Source: Spirosoma spitsbergense DSM 19989
Lineage (GTDB): Bacteria > Bacteroidota > Bacteroidia > Cytophagales > Spirosomataceae
Direction of reading: 5' to 3'
NCBI RefSeq assembly: GCF_000374085.1
Contig: NZ_KB893455.1
Span: 1 to 64,000, forward strand
Length of the DNA: 64,000 nucleotides
The translations under genes and the position numbers were made by a program. A model generated the notes under the pieces. It was given only the letters and a program-made list of their open reading frames with translations. It was not told the DNA's origin and did not search any database. Of the stretch, positions 8,041-15,872 are shown in pieces. Within the stretch, counting starts at the first letter, position 1; each line of letters opens with the position of its first letter.

Positions 8041-9284
8041 GCCCGCTCTTCCCAGACCTGCGCCACGTTCACGATTACATCGACAGCGCGGTGCATATCC
8101 TGCACCGATACCCACTCCAGCCGGGAGTGAAACGCGTGTTCGCCCGCAAAGATATTGGGACAGGGCAGCCCCATGAACGACAACCGGGACCCGTCGGTAC
8201 CACCCCGGATACTCCGTCGATTGGCAGATAGCCCCGCCCGGTGAATGGCTTCGAGGGCATTATCGACAACGGCCGGATGCTGGTCCAGTACATCTTTCAT
8301 GTTGCGATACTGCTCTTTCACGACCAACTCCGCCGAAGAGCCGGGGTAGTTGACCAACACATCGTTCAGTTGATTTTGCAGATAGGTTTCTTTCTCCTGC
8401 AGGCCCACTTCCGTAAAGTCGCGGATAATGAACTCCAGCAATGCCTGGTCCTGATTGCCTTCCATCCGGGTTGGGTGAACGAAACCTTCCTTTGCTTCCG
8501 TTGTTTCGGGCGAGAGGGATGTTTTTGGCAACGTCGCCAGCAGGTCGGCGGCAATTTTCAGGGCATTTTCGAGTTTACCCTTGGCAAAACCGGGATGCGT
8601 ACTCACGCCCTGAATGGTGATTTTAACGGCGTCGGCCGAGAACGTTTCATCTTCCAGCGTACCCAGCGACTCACCGTCGATAGTATAGCCAAAATCGGCA
8701 CCGAGTTTCTGAATATCCACCTTTTCAGTACCGCGTCCTATTTCTTCATCGGGAGTAAACAGCAATCGAATTCGGCCGTGTTTCAGTTCAGGATGCGTCA
8801 GTAAGTAGTTAGCCGCGTCCATAATTTCGGCCAGACCCGCTTTGTTGTCGGCCCCCAGTAGCGTAGTACCACTGGCCGTGATAATGTCGTTGCCCAGCTG
8901 GTTTTGCAAATCAGGGTGGTCGGCTACGCGGATAACCTGGGTTGCGTCATCCGGCAACGTGATGTCCGAACCACTCCAGTTTTGATGGATGATGGGTTTC
9001 ACACCCGCCCCCGTCACGTCGGGCGAGGTATCGACGTGCGAACAGAAGCAGATAGTGGGTACGTCCGTCTTATCGGTGTTGGCCAGAATAGTCGCGTACA
9101 CGTAGCCCCACTCGTCGAGTTCGGCATCGGCAAGACCCATATCGAGCAATTCCTGCAACAACACCCGGCTGAGGTCTTTCTGCTTTTCGGTACTTGGGTT
9201 CGTTTTCGACTGCGGGTCGGATTGGGTATCAATCTGCACGTAGCGCAGGAAGCGGTCAACGGCGGTATATGTATAGTTATTCAT
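8037..9284 (-). CDS. pepT: Peptidase T (tripeptide aminopeptidase)
   Basis: PepT is a cytoplasmic zinc M20 peptidase that removes the N-terminal residue from tripeptides. The 415-residue length is normal. Visible motifs are CSHVDTSPD (first zinc His and catalytic Asp), LGADNKAGLAEIM (bridging Asp), FTPDEEIGRG (catalytic Glu and zinc Glu), the DGESLG turn, and near the end IRGGTDGSRLSFMGLPCPN and FAGEHAFHSRLEWV with the last zinc His. All are intact. ATG 9284 is the start. The region upstream is a repeat-rich intergenic stretch; downstream a small membrane gene overlaps its stop. Confidence 0.95.
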   Translation of the reverse strand: MNNYTYTAVDRFLRYVQIDTQSDPQSKTNPSTEKQKDLSRVLLQELLDMGLADAELDEWGYVYATILANTDKTDVPTICFCSHVDTSPDVTGAGVKPIIHQNWSGSDITLPDDATQVIRVADHPDLQNQLGNDIITASGTTLLGADNKAGLAEIMDAANYLLTHPELKHGRIRLLFTPDEEIGRGTEKVDIQKLGADFGYTIDGESLGTLEDETFSADAVKITIQGVSTHPGFAKGKLENALKIAADLLATLPKTSLSPETTEAKEGFVHPTRMEGNQDQALLEFIIRDFTEVGLQEKETYLQNQLNDVLVNYPGSSAELVVKEQYRNMKDVLDQHPAVVDNALEAIHRAGLSANRRSIRGGTDGSRLSFMGLPCPNIFAGEHAFHSRLEWVSVQDMHRAVDVIVNVAQVWEERA

Positions 9285-9296
9285 GGTTAGTTGGTA

Positions 9297-9472
9297 GTCA
9301 TTAGGTAGTTATAGGTGGTCATTCGTTGTCATTGGATAGTCATAGGTGGTCTTTGGATTGTCATTAATGATTGTTGGGCGACCAGAAATGGGCAACCATA
9401 GTAGAAAGCGGGAAATGACCATTAATGCCAACAGAATGATCACTTAGTGCTAATGAATGACCGATCAATGAC
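9297..9472. repeat. Degenerate inverted repeat of GTCATT words between pepT and the next gene
   Basis: The left half holds GTCATT four times (9297, 9318, 9328, 9360), set among further TAGT/TAGG-type copies. The right half holds the reverse complement AATGAC three times (9414, 9456, 9467). The whole gap thus reads as an imperfect palindrome of one short word. The last copy runs over the stop codon of the MazG-like gene (TAG at 9474-9472). See the finding on intergenic palindromes. Confidence 0.6.
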
Positions 9473-9939
9473 TATGAATGTACTATTCCTTCCAGATCGG
9501 CCGGGGAGTAGTTCACACTTTTGAGCGTCTTGTGGTCGGCATCGCGGTACACCAGAAATTTACCGTCCGACTCAATGAAGTGGCAGGGAACGCCTTTGGC
9601 CCGGTATTCGGCCACGGTAGCTTCGGCTTCGGCTACCGTTCCGCAGGCTTTGCTCATGTTGGAGCGCTGCACTTCATCGAACAATGCCTTGAACGCATCG
9701 CCCAGACCAAACTCCAGCACCGCCCCAGACAGTACATACTGCAAATCGCAGAGCGCGTCGGCCACGGCGACAATATCACCGTCGGCGATGGCTTCGCGGA
9801 GTTCGTCCAGTTCCTCGGTCAGCAACGATACGCGCAGGTTGCAGCGGGCTTCGGACGGAATTTGTGGGGTTTCTAAAACAGGGGCGTGAAAGGTGCGGTG
9901 AAATTCCGCCACCTGGTTAAGCGAATCGGGACTTTGCAT
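9472..9939 (-). CDS. MazG/PRA-PH-like nucleoside triphosphate pyrophosphohydrolase
   Basis: Members of the all-alpha NTP pyrophosphatase superfamily split (d)NTPs or phosphoribosyl-ATP, releasing pyrophosphate. The 155-residue protein has the signature EELDE at 42-46 on one helix and DALCDLQYVL at 61-70 on the next, the acidic residues that bind magnesium. The C-terminal third (KFLVYRDADHKTLKSVNYSPADLEGI) is typical of the stand-alone Bacteroidota version. ATG 9939 is preferred to the longer frame, because the 28 extra residues would be encoded by a repeat element. The C-terminal residues and stop codon come from the GTCATT repeat. Exact substrate is unknown; house-cleaning of modified nucleotides is a guess. 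Confidence 0.8.
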   Translation of the reverse strand: MQSPDSLNQVAEFHRTFHAPVLETPQIPSEARCNLRVSLLTEELDELREAIADGDIVAVADALCDLQYVLSGAVLEFGLGDAFKALFDEVQRSNMSKACGTVAEAEATVAEYRAKGVPCHFIESDGKFLVYRDADHKTLKSVNYSPADLEGIVHS

Positions 9940-9945
9940 AGTATC

Positions 9946-10040
9946 AAAGAGTGAAAGAGTGAGAGAGTGAATGAGCGAAAGGACGTTTTGAATACTTGTT
10001 TGCTTAGTCAGTCTTTCGCTCATTCACTCTTTCACTCTTT
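9946..10040. repeat. Long intergenic palindrome of GAGTGAAA-type words
   Basis: The right arm 10013-10040 (28 nt) is the exact reverse complement of the left arm 9946-9981, apart from one 8-nt extra copy of the internal word GAGAGTGA in the left arm. The loop is 31 nt (9982-10012). The arms consist of repeats of GAGTGAA/GAGCGAA. The right arm overlaps two bases of the stop codon of the gene at 10039-10599. No T-run follows, so it is not a standard terminator. Confidence 0.85.
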
Positions 10041-10599
10041 AATTCTCCTCCTCGTTGGTGAACGAATAGAGGGTAGTATCGAGGGATAAGGTATTGCTGG
10101 TGAAATGTTTGATGAAATCTTCAATGACTTCGTCGGTTACTTCGTCCACGTTCAGGCAAACATCCAGGGCAATGCCGTAATCGGACTCCATATCCACGTC
10201 AACATGTTCCTGCACTTTTACCGTTTCGGTCTCCTCGATCTCGTCGATAATCTCGGTCAGGGCCGTTTCTGCTTCTTCTTCCAGTTCCGGCGTAATTTTA
10301 TAGTTGGGCTTACGGTCTTCGGGTGGTACGTATTCGGGGTAGGTTTTACGTACCTGTTCAAGGGCCATCTCATACACTAAACTGCTGTGGTGCAGTCGAA
10401 GTGTATATACCAGCGCATCGAAGATGACCTCATCGCCCTGATACTTACCAGGAAACTGAATATGAGCACATTCGCCCTCTTCCAGCACGTCCAAATCATC
10501 GTCCTCTACAAAAACGAACGATTTGCCCTCCTGCTGACATTCGTCTTTGAGGGCACTTATTTCTTCGGGGTCGTAACCCTCATTTTTATAGTTAGCCAT
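10039..10599 (-). CDS. Acidic conserved protein of unknown function
   Basis: This 186-residue protein has no signal peptide or membrane segment and is very acidic (runs such as EDDDLDVLEEGE and ETALTEIIDEIEETETV), with an estimated strongly negative charge. It contains predicted short strands around CAHIQFPGKYQGDEVIFDALVYTLRL, then an acidic helix, then a domain reading SDYGIALDVCLNVDEVTDEVIEDFIKHF. I do not recognise the family; similar acidic proteins are found as unnamed genes in Cytophagales. It lies upstream of the MazG-like gene on the same strand, separated by a palindrome. Start ATG 10599. Confidence 0.65.
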   Translation of the reverse strand: MANYKNEGYDPEEISALKDECQQEGKSFVFVEDDDLDVLEEGECAHIQFPGKYQGDEVIFDALVYTLRLHHSSLVYEMALEQVRKTYPEYVPPEDRKPNYKITPELEEEAETALTEIIDEIEETETVKVQEHVDVDMESDYGIALDVCLNVDEVTDEVIEDFIKHFTSNTLSLDTTLYSFTNEEEN

Positions 10600-10951
10600 A
10601 AGGCAAAGCTAGTGAAGATTTTTAGAATGGGGATAGAACAGACCCGACCAATCGGGGCAATCGGCCTAAACAGACCGAATTGGCCTGCGGTATTTACTGT
10701 ATGGCCGTTTATTTCACCAGACAACCACCAACGCCTGAGCATCACGATAACAACGTCCGTGTAGTGCCTGCCCGGACAACCTGTATCAGCAGCCTGAAAG
10801 ATGACCTTTTATAAAAACAGGCTTGTATTCATCCTCCCTACCCTGACGCATTCCGTTATTTCGTCCAACTTTTCCGTAAGAATGACTATGTATCGACCGA
10901 ATACAAACTGATATTTTTGCAACTCTATAACCGAATAGTTAAAAATTCGAC
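10600..10951. other. 352-bp divergent intergenic region
   Basis: This region separates the acidic-protein gene (minus) from the MFS operon (plus). Apart from the -7 element at 10912-10919 and a weak inverted repeat near 10651-10690 (CCAATCGG...CCGAATTGG, imperfect), I see no gene, RNA or mobile element. Confidence 0.6.
10912..10919 (+). promoter_or_regulatory. Bacteroidota-type -7 element before the sugar porter operon
   Basis: TATTTTTG matches the TAnnTTTG -7 consensus of Bacteroidota primary-sigma promoters and lies 32 bp before the ATG at 10952. This predicts a leader of about 28 nt. No clear TTG -33 element is found at the right distance. Confidence 0.45.
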
Positions 10952-12292
10952 ATGAACAACGCGCACGTCAGTACTACTTATTCCCTCGGCATCTCCTTCA
11001 TTTCGGCGTTGGGCGGTTACCTCTTCGGATTCGACTTTGCCGTCATTGCCGGAGCGCTGCCGTTGCTGCGGGATGTGTTCGGGCTGACGGCCTGGTGGGA
11101 GGGTTTTCTGACGGGGACGCTGGCGTTGGGGTGCATGGCGGGATGCGTTATAGCAGGCCGACTCGCTGACCGCTACGGACGACGCCCCGCCCTGATGGTA
11201 GCGGCTGGCATTTTTGCTGTTTCGTCCATCGGAATGGCCCTGTCCGGTTCGCTGACACTGTTTATGGTGGCCCGGTTTGTGGCGGGCATTGGCGTAGGTA
11301 TGGCCTCCATGCTGAGTCCGATGTACATTGCCGAGGTATCGCCCGCCGAAATCCGGGGGCGCAACGTGGCTATCAACCAGTTAACCATCGTCATTGGCAT
11401 CCTGATTACCAACTTAGTCAACTACGGCCTGGCCGACAACGGTCCCAATGCCTGGCGGCTGATGTTCGGACTGGGCGCCATACCGTCGGTTTTGTTTCTG
11501 GTCGGCGTTGTCTGGTTGCCCGAAAGCCCCCGCTGGCTGATTCAGCACGGGATGACTGAGCGGGGAACGGCCATTCTGCAACGTATTGGTGGTAGCATGT
11601 TTGCCGAAAAGACGGTAGCCGATGTTCATATGTCAGCGGAAAATAAAACGAAGGTAGCCCTGTCGGAGTTGCTGGCACCGGGCATCCGGACGGCGGTTTT
11701 CGTCGGTATCGGGCTGGCGGTGTTTCAGCAGTTGTGCGGCATCAACGTTGTGTTTAATTACACCTCTACCATTTTCGAGACCGTGGGGGCAAACTTAGAC
11801 CGGCAACTGTTCGAGACGGTAGCCATTGGCGTCGTCAACTTAGTCTTCACGGTCGTGGCCATGTGGCAGGTCGATAAGCTGGGCCGCAAGCCGCTGATGC
11901 TGTTTGGGTCGATTGGTCTGAGCGTTCTGTACGTCATCATTGCGACGCTGTTACAAACCGGAGCGTCGGCAGGATTATTATCCATCTTTGTGCTGCTGGC
12001 CATCGCCACCTACGCCACCTCGCTGGCTCCCGTAACCTGGGTACTTATTTCCGAAATTTTTCCGAACCGGGTGCGCGGATTGGCGTCTTCGGTAGCGATT
12101 CTGGCTTTGTGGGGGTCGTATTTCATCCTCGTTTTCACCTTCCCCATCCTCGCCGAAACATTGGGTACGTATGGCCCTTTCTGGCTCTACGCCGGTATAT
12201 GCCTGATTGGGTTTGTGTTCGTGCTGCGCAACGTGCGCGAAACGAAGGGCAAGACGCTGGAAGAAATGGAAGAAGTTTTTATGCCCCACTGA
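10952..12292 (+). CDS. MFS sugar porter (XylE/GLUT-like symporter)
   Basis: This is a 446-residue, 12-helix inner-membrane transporter of the major facilitator superfamily, sugar porter family, which usually imports a mono- or disaccharide with a proton. Signatures seen in order: GRLADRYGRRP in the loop between helices 2 and 3; PESPRWL at the end of the first half; QQLCGINVV in helix 7; DKLGRKP; PVTWVLISEIFPNRVRG before the last helices; and PETKGKT-like RETKGKTLEEME at the end. It heads a four-gene operon with a GH2 enzyme (32 bp gap), an esterase and a DUF5107 protein, so its substrate is probably the sugar released by that enzyme. Confidence 0.93.
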   Translation: MNNAHVSTTYSLGISFISALGGYLFGFDFAVIAGALPLLRDVFGLTAWWEGFLTGTLALGCMAGCVIAGRLADRYGRRPALMVAAGIFAVSSIGMALSGSLTLFMVARFVAGIGVGMASMLSPMYIAEVSPAEIRGRNVAINQLTIVIGILITNLVNYGLADNGPNAWRLMFGLGAIPSVLFLVGVVWLPESPRWLIQHGMTERGTAILQRIGGSMFAEKTVADVHMSAENKTKVALSELLAPGIRTAVFVGIGLAVFQQLCGINVVFNYTSTIFETVGANLDRQLFETVAIGVVNLVFTVVAMWQVDKLGRKPLMLFGSIGLSVLYVIIATLLQTGASAGLLSIFVLLAIATYATSLAPVTWVLISEIFPNRVRGLASSVAILALWGSYFILVFTFPILAETLGTYGPFWLYAGICLIGFVFVLRNVRETKGKTLEEMEEVFMPH

Positions 12293-12324
12293 GTATCACC
12301 TGACACTGTCTTTTCTAATTATCT

Positions 12325-15096
12325 ATGCGCCTGATTATCCGTTTTCTCTTCGCCCTTACGCTGCTGCCGCTATCCCTTTCTGCCCAGGACGAGCTGTCGC
12401 TGGCAGGGGAATGGGACGTGGCTTTTGATACGAACCTGGATGGGGGCGCGCATCGGTGGCTGAAAAATAAATACCCCCACACGATGCCCCTTCCCGGCAC
12501 AACGGATGAAGCCGGGCTGGGCGATTCCCTCACGCTGAAACCGTCGCTCGACCGCGAGGCACTGTACCAGCTGGCCCGGAAGCACCGCTACATCGGTACG
12601 GCCTGGTACCGGCGCACGGTCAATATTCCGGCGAACTGGAAGGGAAAACAAATCGAACTGATGCTGGAACGGGTGCTCTGGCAGAGCCGCGTGTACGTGG
12701 ATGGGAACGAATCGAATCCGCAACAGCAGGAAAGCCTGACCACACCCCACCGCTACGACCTGACAAACCTGCTGACACCGGGAATGCATACCATTCAGCT
12801 GCGCATCAACAACAACCGGCAGTACGAAATCAGCCATAATACGCTGGCCCACGCCTACACCGATGGTACCCAAACGATCTGGAACGGCGTTATCGGTAAG
12901 CTTGCCCTCATTGCCAACGACCCAGTCTATATCACCCATCTGCGCACCGAAACGACGAACGCCAACACGGTTAATGTACAGGTCGGGATGCAAAACAAAA
13001 CCGGCCGTGCCGCGTCTGGAACGTTGAAACTGATGGTCCGCCTGAACGGAAAAGACCTGCCCATTACCAGGCAAACCGTACGCGTGGATACGGGTCAGCA
13101 GCAGGTAAACATGACGTATGATTTAGGTCAGAACAAACAGCTTTGGGATGAGTTTTCGCCTTCTCTCTATCAGTTGACTGCCAAATTTGTGGCAGATGAT
13201 GCCCAAAGCAACAGTCAGTACCAAACCACGTTTGGTGTTCGGCAACTGACCAATCAGAACAGTTTGCTCCATATCAACGGGCGAAGGTTGTTTCTGCGCG
13301 GCACACTCGAATGCGCCATTTTTCCGCTCACGGGCCATCCACCAACCAACCGCGCGGGTTGGGAGAAAGTGTTTGGCACGGCCCGGCAGTACGGCCTGAA
13401 TCATATCCGGTTCCACTCCTGGTGTCCGCCCGAAGCTGCTTTTGCCGTGGCCGATTCACTGGGTTTCTATTTGCAGATTGAACTGCCGCTGTGGAGTTTG
13501 CAGGTGGGCGAAGACCCCAAAGCCGACCAGTTTCTGCGCGACGAAGCGGCCCGCATGAGCCTGGAATACGGCAATCACCCGTCGTTCTGTTTGTGGTCGA
13601 TGGGGAATGAGCTGGAAGGGCGTATCCCCTTCCTGACCGGCCTGATGACCCACCTTCAGAAGACTGACAAACGCCATCTGTACACCACGACCTCCTACTC
13701 GTTTCAACCCCCGTACGGGAGTTGGCCCGAACCCGCCGACGATTATTTCATCACCCAACGGACTAAACTGGGCTGGGTGCGCGGGCAGGGCGTTTTCAAC
13801 CAGCAGCCCCCGGCGTTTACCGACGATTACTCGGCTTCGCTGGTGGGAATGCCCGTTCCCCTCGTGACGCATGAAGTGGGGCAGTACGCGGTATTTCCGA
13901 ACATGGCCGAAATAAAAAAGTACACGGGCGTACTGGAACCCATCAGCCTGATATCCATTCGGAATGACCTGCAAAAGAAGGGGCTACTCCCATTGGCCGA
14001 CGACTACCTGAAAGCAAGCGGCAAACTGGCAGCTATTCTTTATAAAGAGGAACTGGAACGAATTCTGCGGACCAAAGGAGCAAGCGGAATTCAGTTGCTC
14101 GACCTGCACGATTTTCCGGGTCAGGGAACGGCGGATATTGGGTTGCTCGACGCCTTTTGGGACAGTAAAGGCATTCTGACCGCCGGGGAGTTCCGGCAGT
14201 TTTGCTCGCCCGTAGTACCGCTGCTACGCTTCCCGAAAGCGACCTATACCAACGCGGAGCCTTTCACGGCCACCGCCGAACTCGCCAACTTCGGAGCTAT
14301 TCCGCTGACGAATGTAACGCCCGAATGGTCGTTGACGGACGAGACGGGCAAGAAGCTGGCCGGAGGAAAACTGCCCAAAACAACGATACCCGTGGGCAAC
14401 GGTAACCCGCTCGGCAATATCGACGCAAAACTATCGGGTATCAAAACGGCCAGACAACTCACGCTGACCCTGTCGGTGCCCGGTACGCCCTACCACAACA
14501 CCTGGCACGTTTGGGTGTATCCGGCCACCGTGCCCGATATGGCGACGGATGTAGTCTTCACGCAATCGACCGACGAGGCCATGCAGGCATTGGCGCAGGG
14601 AAAAAAGGTACTGCTCAATCCCGACTATAAACAGATGACGGGTATGGAGGGGAAGTTCGTTCCTGTGTTCTGGAGTCCGGTACATTTCCCGGCACAGGCC
14701 ATTACGATGGGCCTGCTCTGCGACCCGAAGCACCCGGCCCTGCGCGGGTTTCCCACCGATTTTCACACCGACTGGCAATGGTGGGACTTGTGTACCAAAT
14801 CGACCACGATGATTTTGCCTGACAACAAACTAACCCCCATTGTGCGGCAGATTGACAACTTCGCCAACAACCGCTATCTGGCAAGCATTGTGGAAGCAAA
14901 AGTGGGCGACGGGCGGCTGATGCTTTGTAGTTTCGACATCAGCAGCGACTTAAGTAACCGTCCGGTGTCCCGCCAGTTGAAGTATAGTTTACTGAACTAC
15001 ATGAATACGAAGGCATTTAACCCAACGGTCGCGCTGTCTGTTGACGAGGTCAAAGCACTCACGGCGAAAAAGTCCGAACAGGCCCTTAAAAAGTAG
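12325..15096 (+). CDS. Exported glycoside hydrolase family 2 enzyme
   Basis: GH2 enzymes are retaining exo-glycosidases (beta-galactosidase, -mannosidase, -glucuronidase and others). The 923-residue protein has a signal peptide (cleavage after LSAQ, about residue 21), then a jelly-roll sugar-binding domain (WYRRTVNIPANWKGKQIEL), an Ig-like domain (about 210-315) and a TIM barrel from about 320. The barrel shows NHIRFHSWCPPEAAFAVAD and MGNELEG with acid/base Glu429; HEVGQ with Glu517 is the likely nucleophile. The C-terminal 300 residues are beta-rich and not part of the minimal enzyme. The substrate cannot be told from sequence. It is followed 7 bp later by an esterase, suggesting a decorated glycan as substrate. 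Confidence 0.88.
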   Translation: MRLIIRFLFALTLLPLSLSAQDELSLAGEWDVAFDTNLDGGAHRWLKNKYPHTMPLPGTTDEAGLGDSLTLKPSLDREALYQLARKHRYIGTAWYRRTVNIPANWKGKQIELMLERVLWQSRVYVDGNESNPQQQESLTTPHRYDLTNLLTPGMHTIQLRINNNRQYEISHNTLAHAYTDGTQTIWNGVIGKLALIANDPVYITHLRTETTNANTVNVQVGMQNKTGRAASGTLKLMVRLNGKDLPITRQTVRVDTGQQQVNMTYDLGQNKQLWDEFSPSLYQLTAKFVADDAQSNSQYQTTFGVRQLTNQNSLLHINGRRLFLRGTLECAIFPLTGHPPTNRAGWEKVFGTARQYGLNHIRFHSWCPPEAAFAVADSLGFYLQIELPLWSLQVGEDPKADQFLRDEAARMSLEYGNHPSFCLWSMGNELEGRIPFLTGLMTHLQKTDKRHLYTTTSYSFQPPYGSWPEPADDYFITQRTKLGWVRGQGVFNQQPPAFTDDYSASLVGMPVPLVTHEVGQYAVFPNMAEIKKYTGVLEPISLISIRNDLQKKGLLPLADDYLKASGKLAAILYKEELERILRTKGASGIQLLDLHDFPGQGTADIGLLDAFWDSKGILTAGEFRQFCSPVVPLLRFPKATYTNAEPFTATAELANFGAIPLTNVTPEWSLTDETGKKLAGGKLPKTTIPVGNGNPLGNIDAKLSGIKTARQLTLTLSVPGTPYHNTWHVWVYPATVPDMATDVVFTQSTDEAMQALAQGKKVLLNPDYKQMTGMEGKFVPVFWSPVHFPAQAITMGLLCDPKHPALRGFPTDFHTDWQWWDLCTKSTTMILPDNKLTPIVRQIDNFANNRYLASIVEAKVGDGRLMLCSFDISSDLSNRPVSRQLKYSLLNYMNTKAFNPTVALSVDEVKALTAKKSEQALKK

Positions 15097-15103
15097 ATTA
15101 CTC

Positions 15104-15823
15104 ATGAAACGACCCACCCAGTTCGCGGCCGTATTCGCCCTTTTTACTTTGCTGACGGCTTCCCGCCCGGCTCCATTCGATGTGGCTGACCCGGCCACTT
15201 TTTTGACGGACATCAAGACGGAACTGACAAAAGAATGGCCAAAAAACCGGTCGATTACGCTGCTGTTTCACGGGCACAGCGTTCCGGCGGGGTATTTCAA
15301 AACGCCGGTGGTCAACACGCTCGGTGCGTATCCGAATCAGTTGCTGAAACGCCTGAAAGAACGGTATCCCTACGCGGTCATTAACATACTGGTAACAGCC
15401 ATCGGGGGCGAAAACTCCGAACAGGGAGCTGCCCGCTTTCAGACCGATGTACTGCCCCACAAACCCGACGTACTGTTCATCGACTACGCCCTCAACGACC
15501 GGCGAATCGGCCTGGAGAAAGCCAGAAAGTCGTGGCAGACGATGATTGAACAGGCGCAGCGGGCGGGTATTAAAGTCATTCTGCTCACGCCCACGCCCGA
15601 TTTGAACGTAGACATGAACAATCTAGACAATAAACTAAATCAGCACGCCAACCAGATTCGGCAACTAGCGTCTATCTACCAGACGGGCCTGGCTGACAGC
15701 TATCAGGTCTTCGATGCCAAACGGCAACAGGGCGATACCCTAAGCCGGTACATGGCGCAGGGCAACCACCCCAACGAGGCCGGGCATTCGCTGATTGTGG
15801 ACGAATTGATCAAGTGGTTTTAG
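15104..15823 (+). CDS. Secreted SGNH/GDSL-type esterase
   Basis: ATG 15104 is used (239 residues): it starts a signal peptide (MKRPTQFAAVFALFTLLTA) and sits 7 bp after the GH2 stop. A longer frame starting inside GH2 is unlikely. SGNH hydrolases remove acetyl or other acyl groups, often from glycans. Block I is GHS at 57-59 instead of the usual GDS, with Ser59 as the nucleophile. Block III is DYALNDRR, and block V is NHPNEAGH with the catalytic His222 region. Block II Gly is probably in IGGENSEQG. The GHSV variant is a known sub-type among glycan esterases. The location predicts removal of acetyl groups to help the GH2 enzyme. Confidence 0.82.
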   Translation: MKRPTQFAAVFALFTLLTASRPAPFDVADPATFLTDIKTELTKEWPKNRSITLLFHGHSVPAGYFKTPVVNTLGAYPNQLLKRLKERYPYAVINILVTAIGGENSEQGAARFQTDVLPHKPDVLFIDYALNDRRIGLEKARKSWQTMIEQAQRAGIKVILLTPTPDLNVDMNNLDNKLNQHANQIRQLASIYQTGLADSYQVFDAKRQQGDTLSRYMAQGNHPNEAGHSLIVDELIKWF

Positions 15824-15872
15824 GGAATCATTTTATCTGATACATACCATCACCTTTTTTTATCAGTACGCT

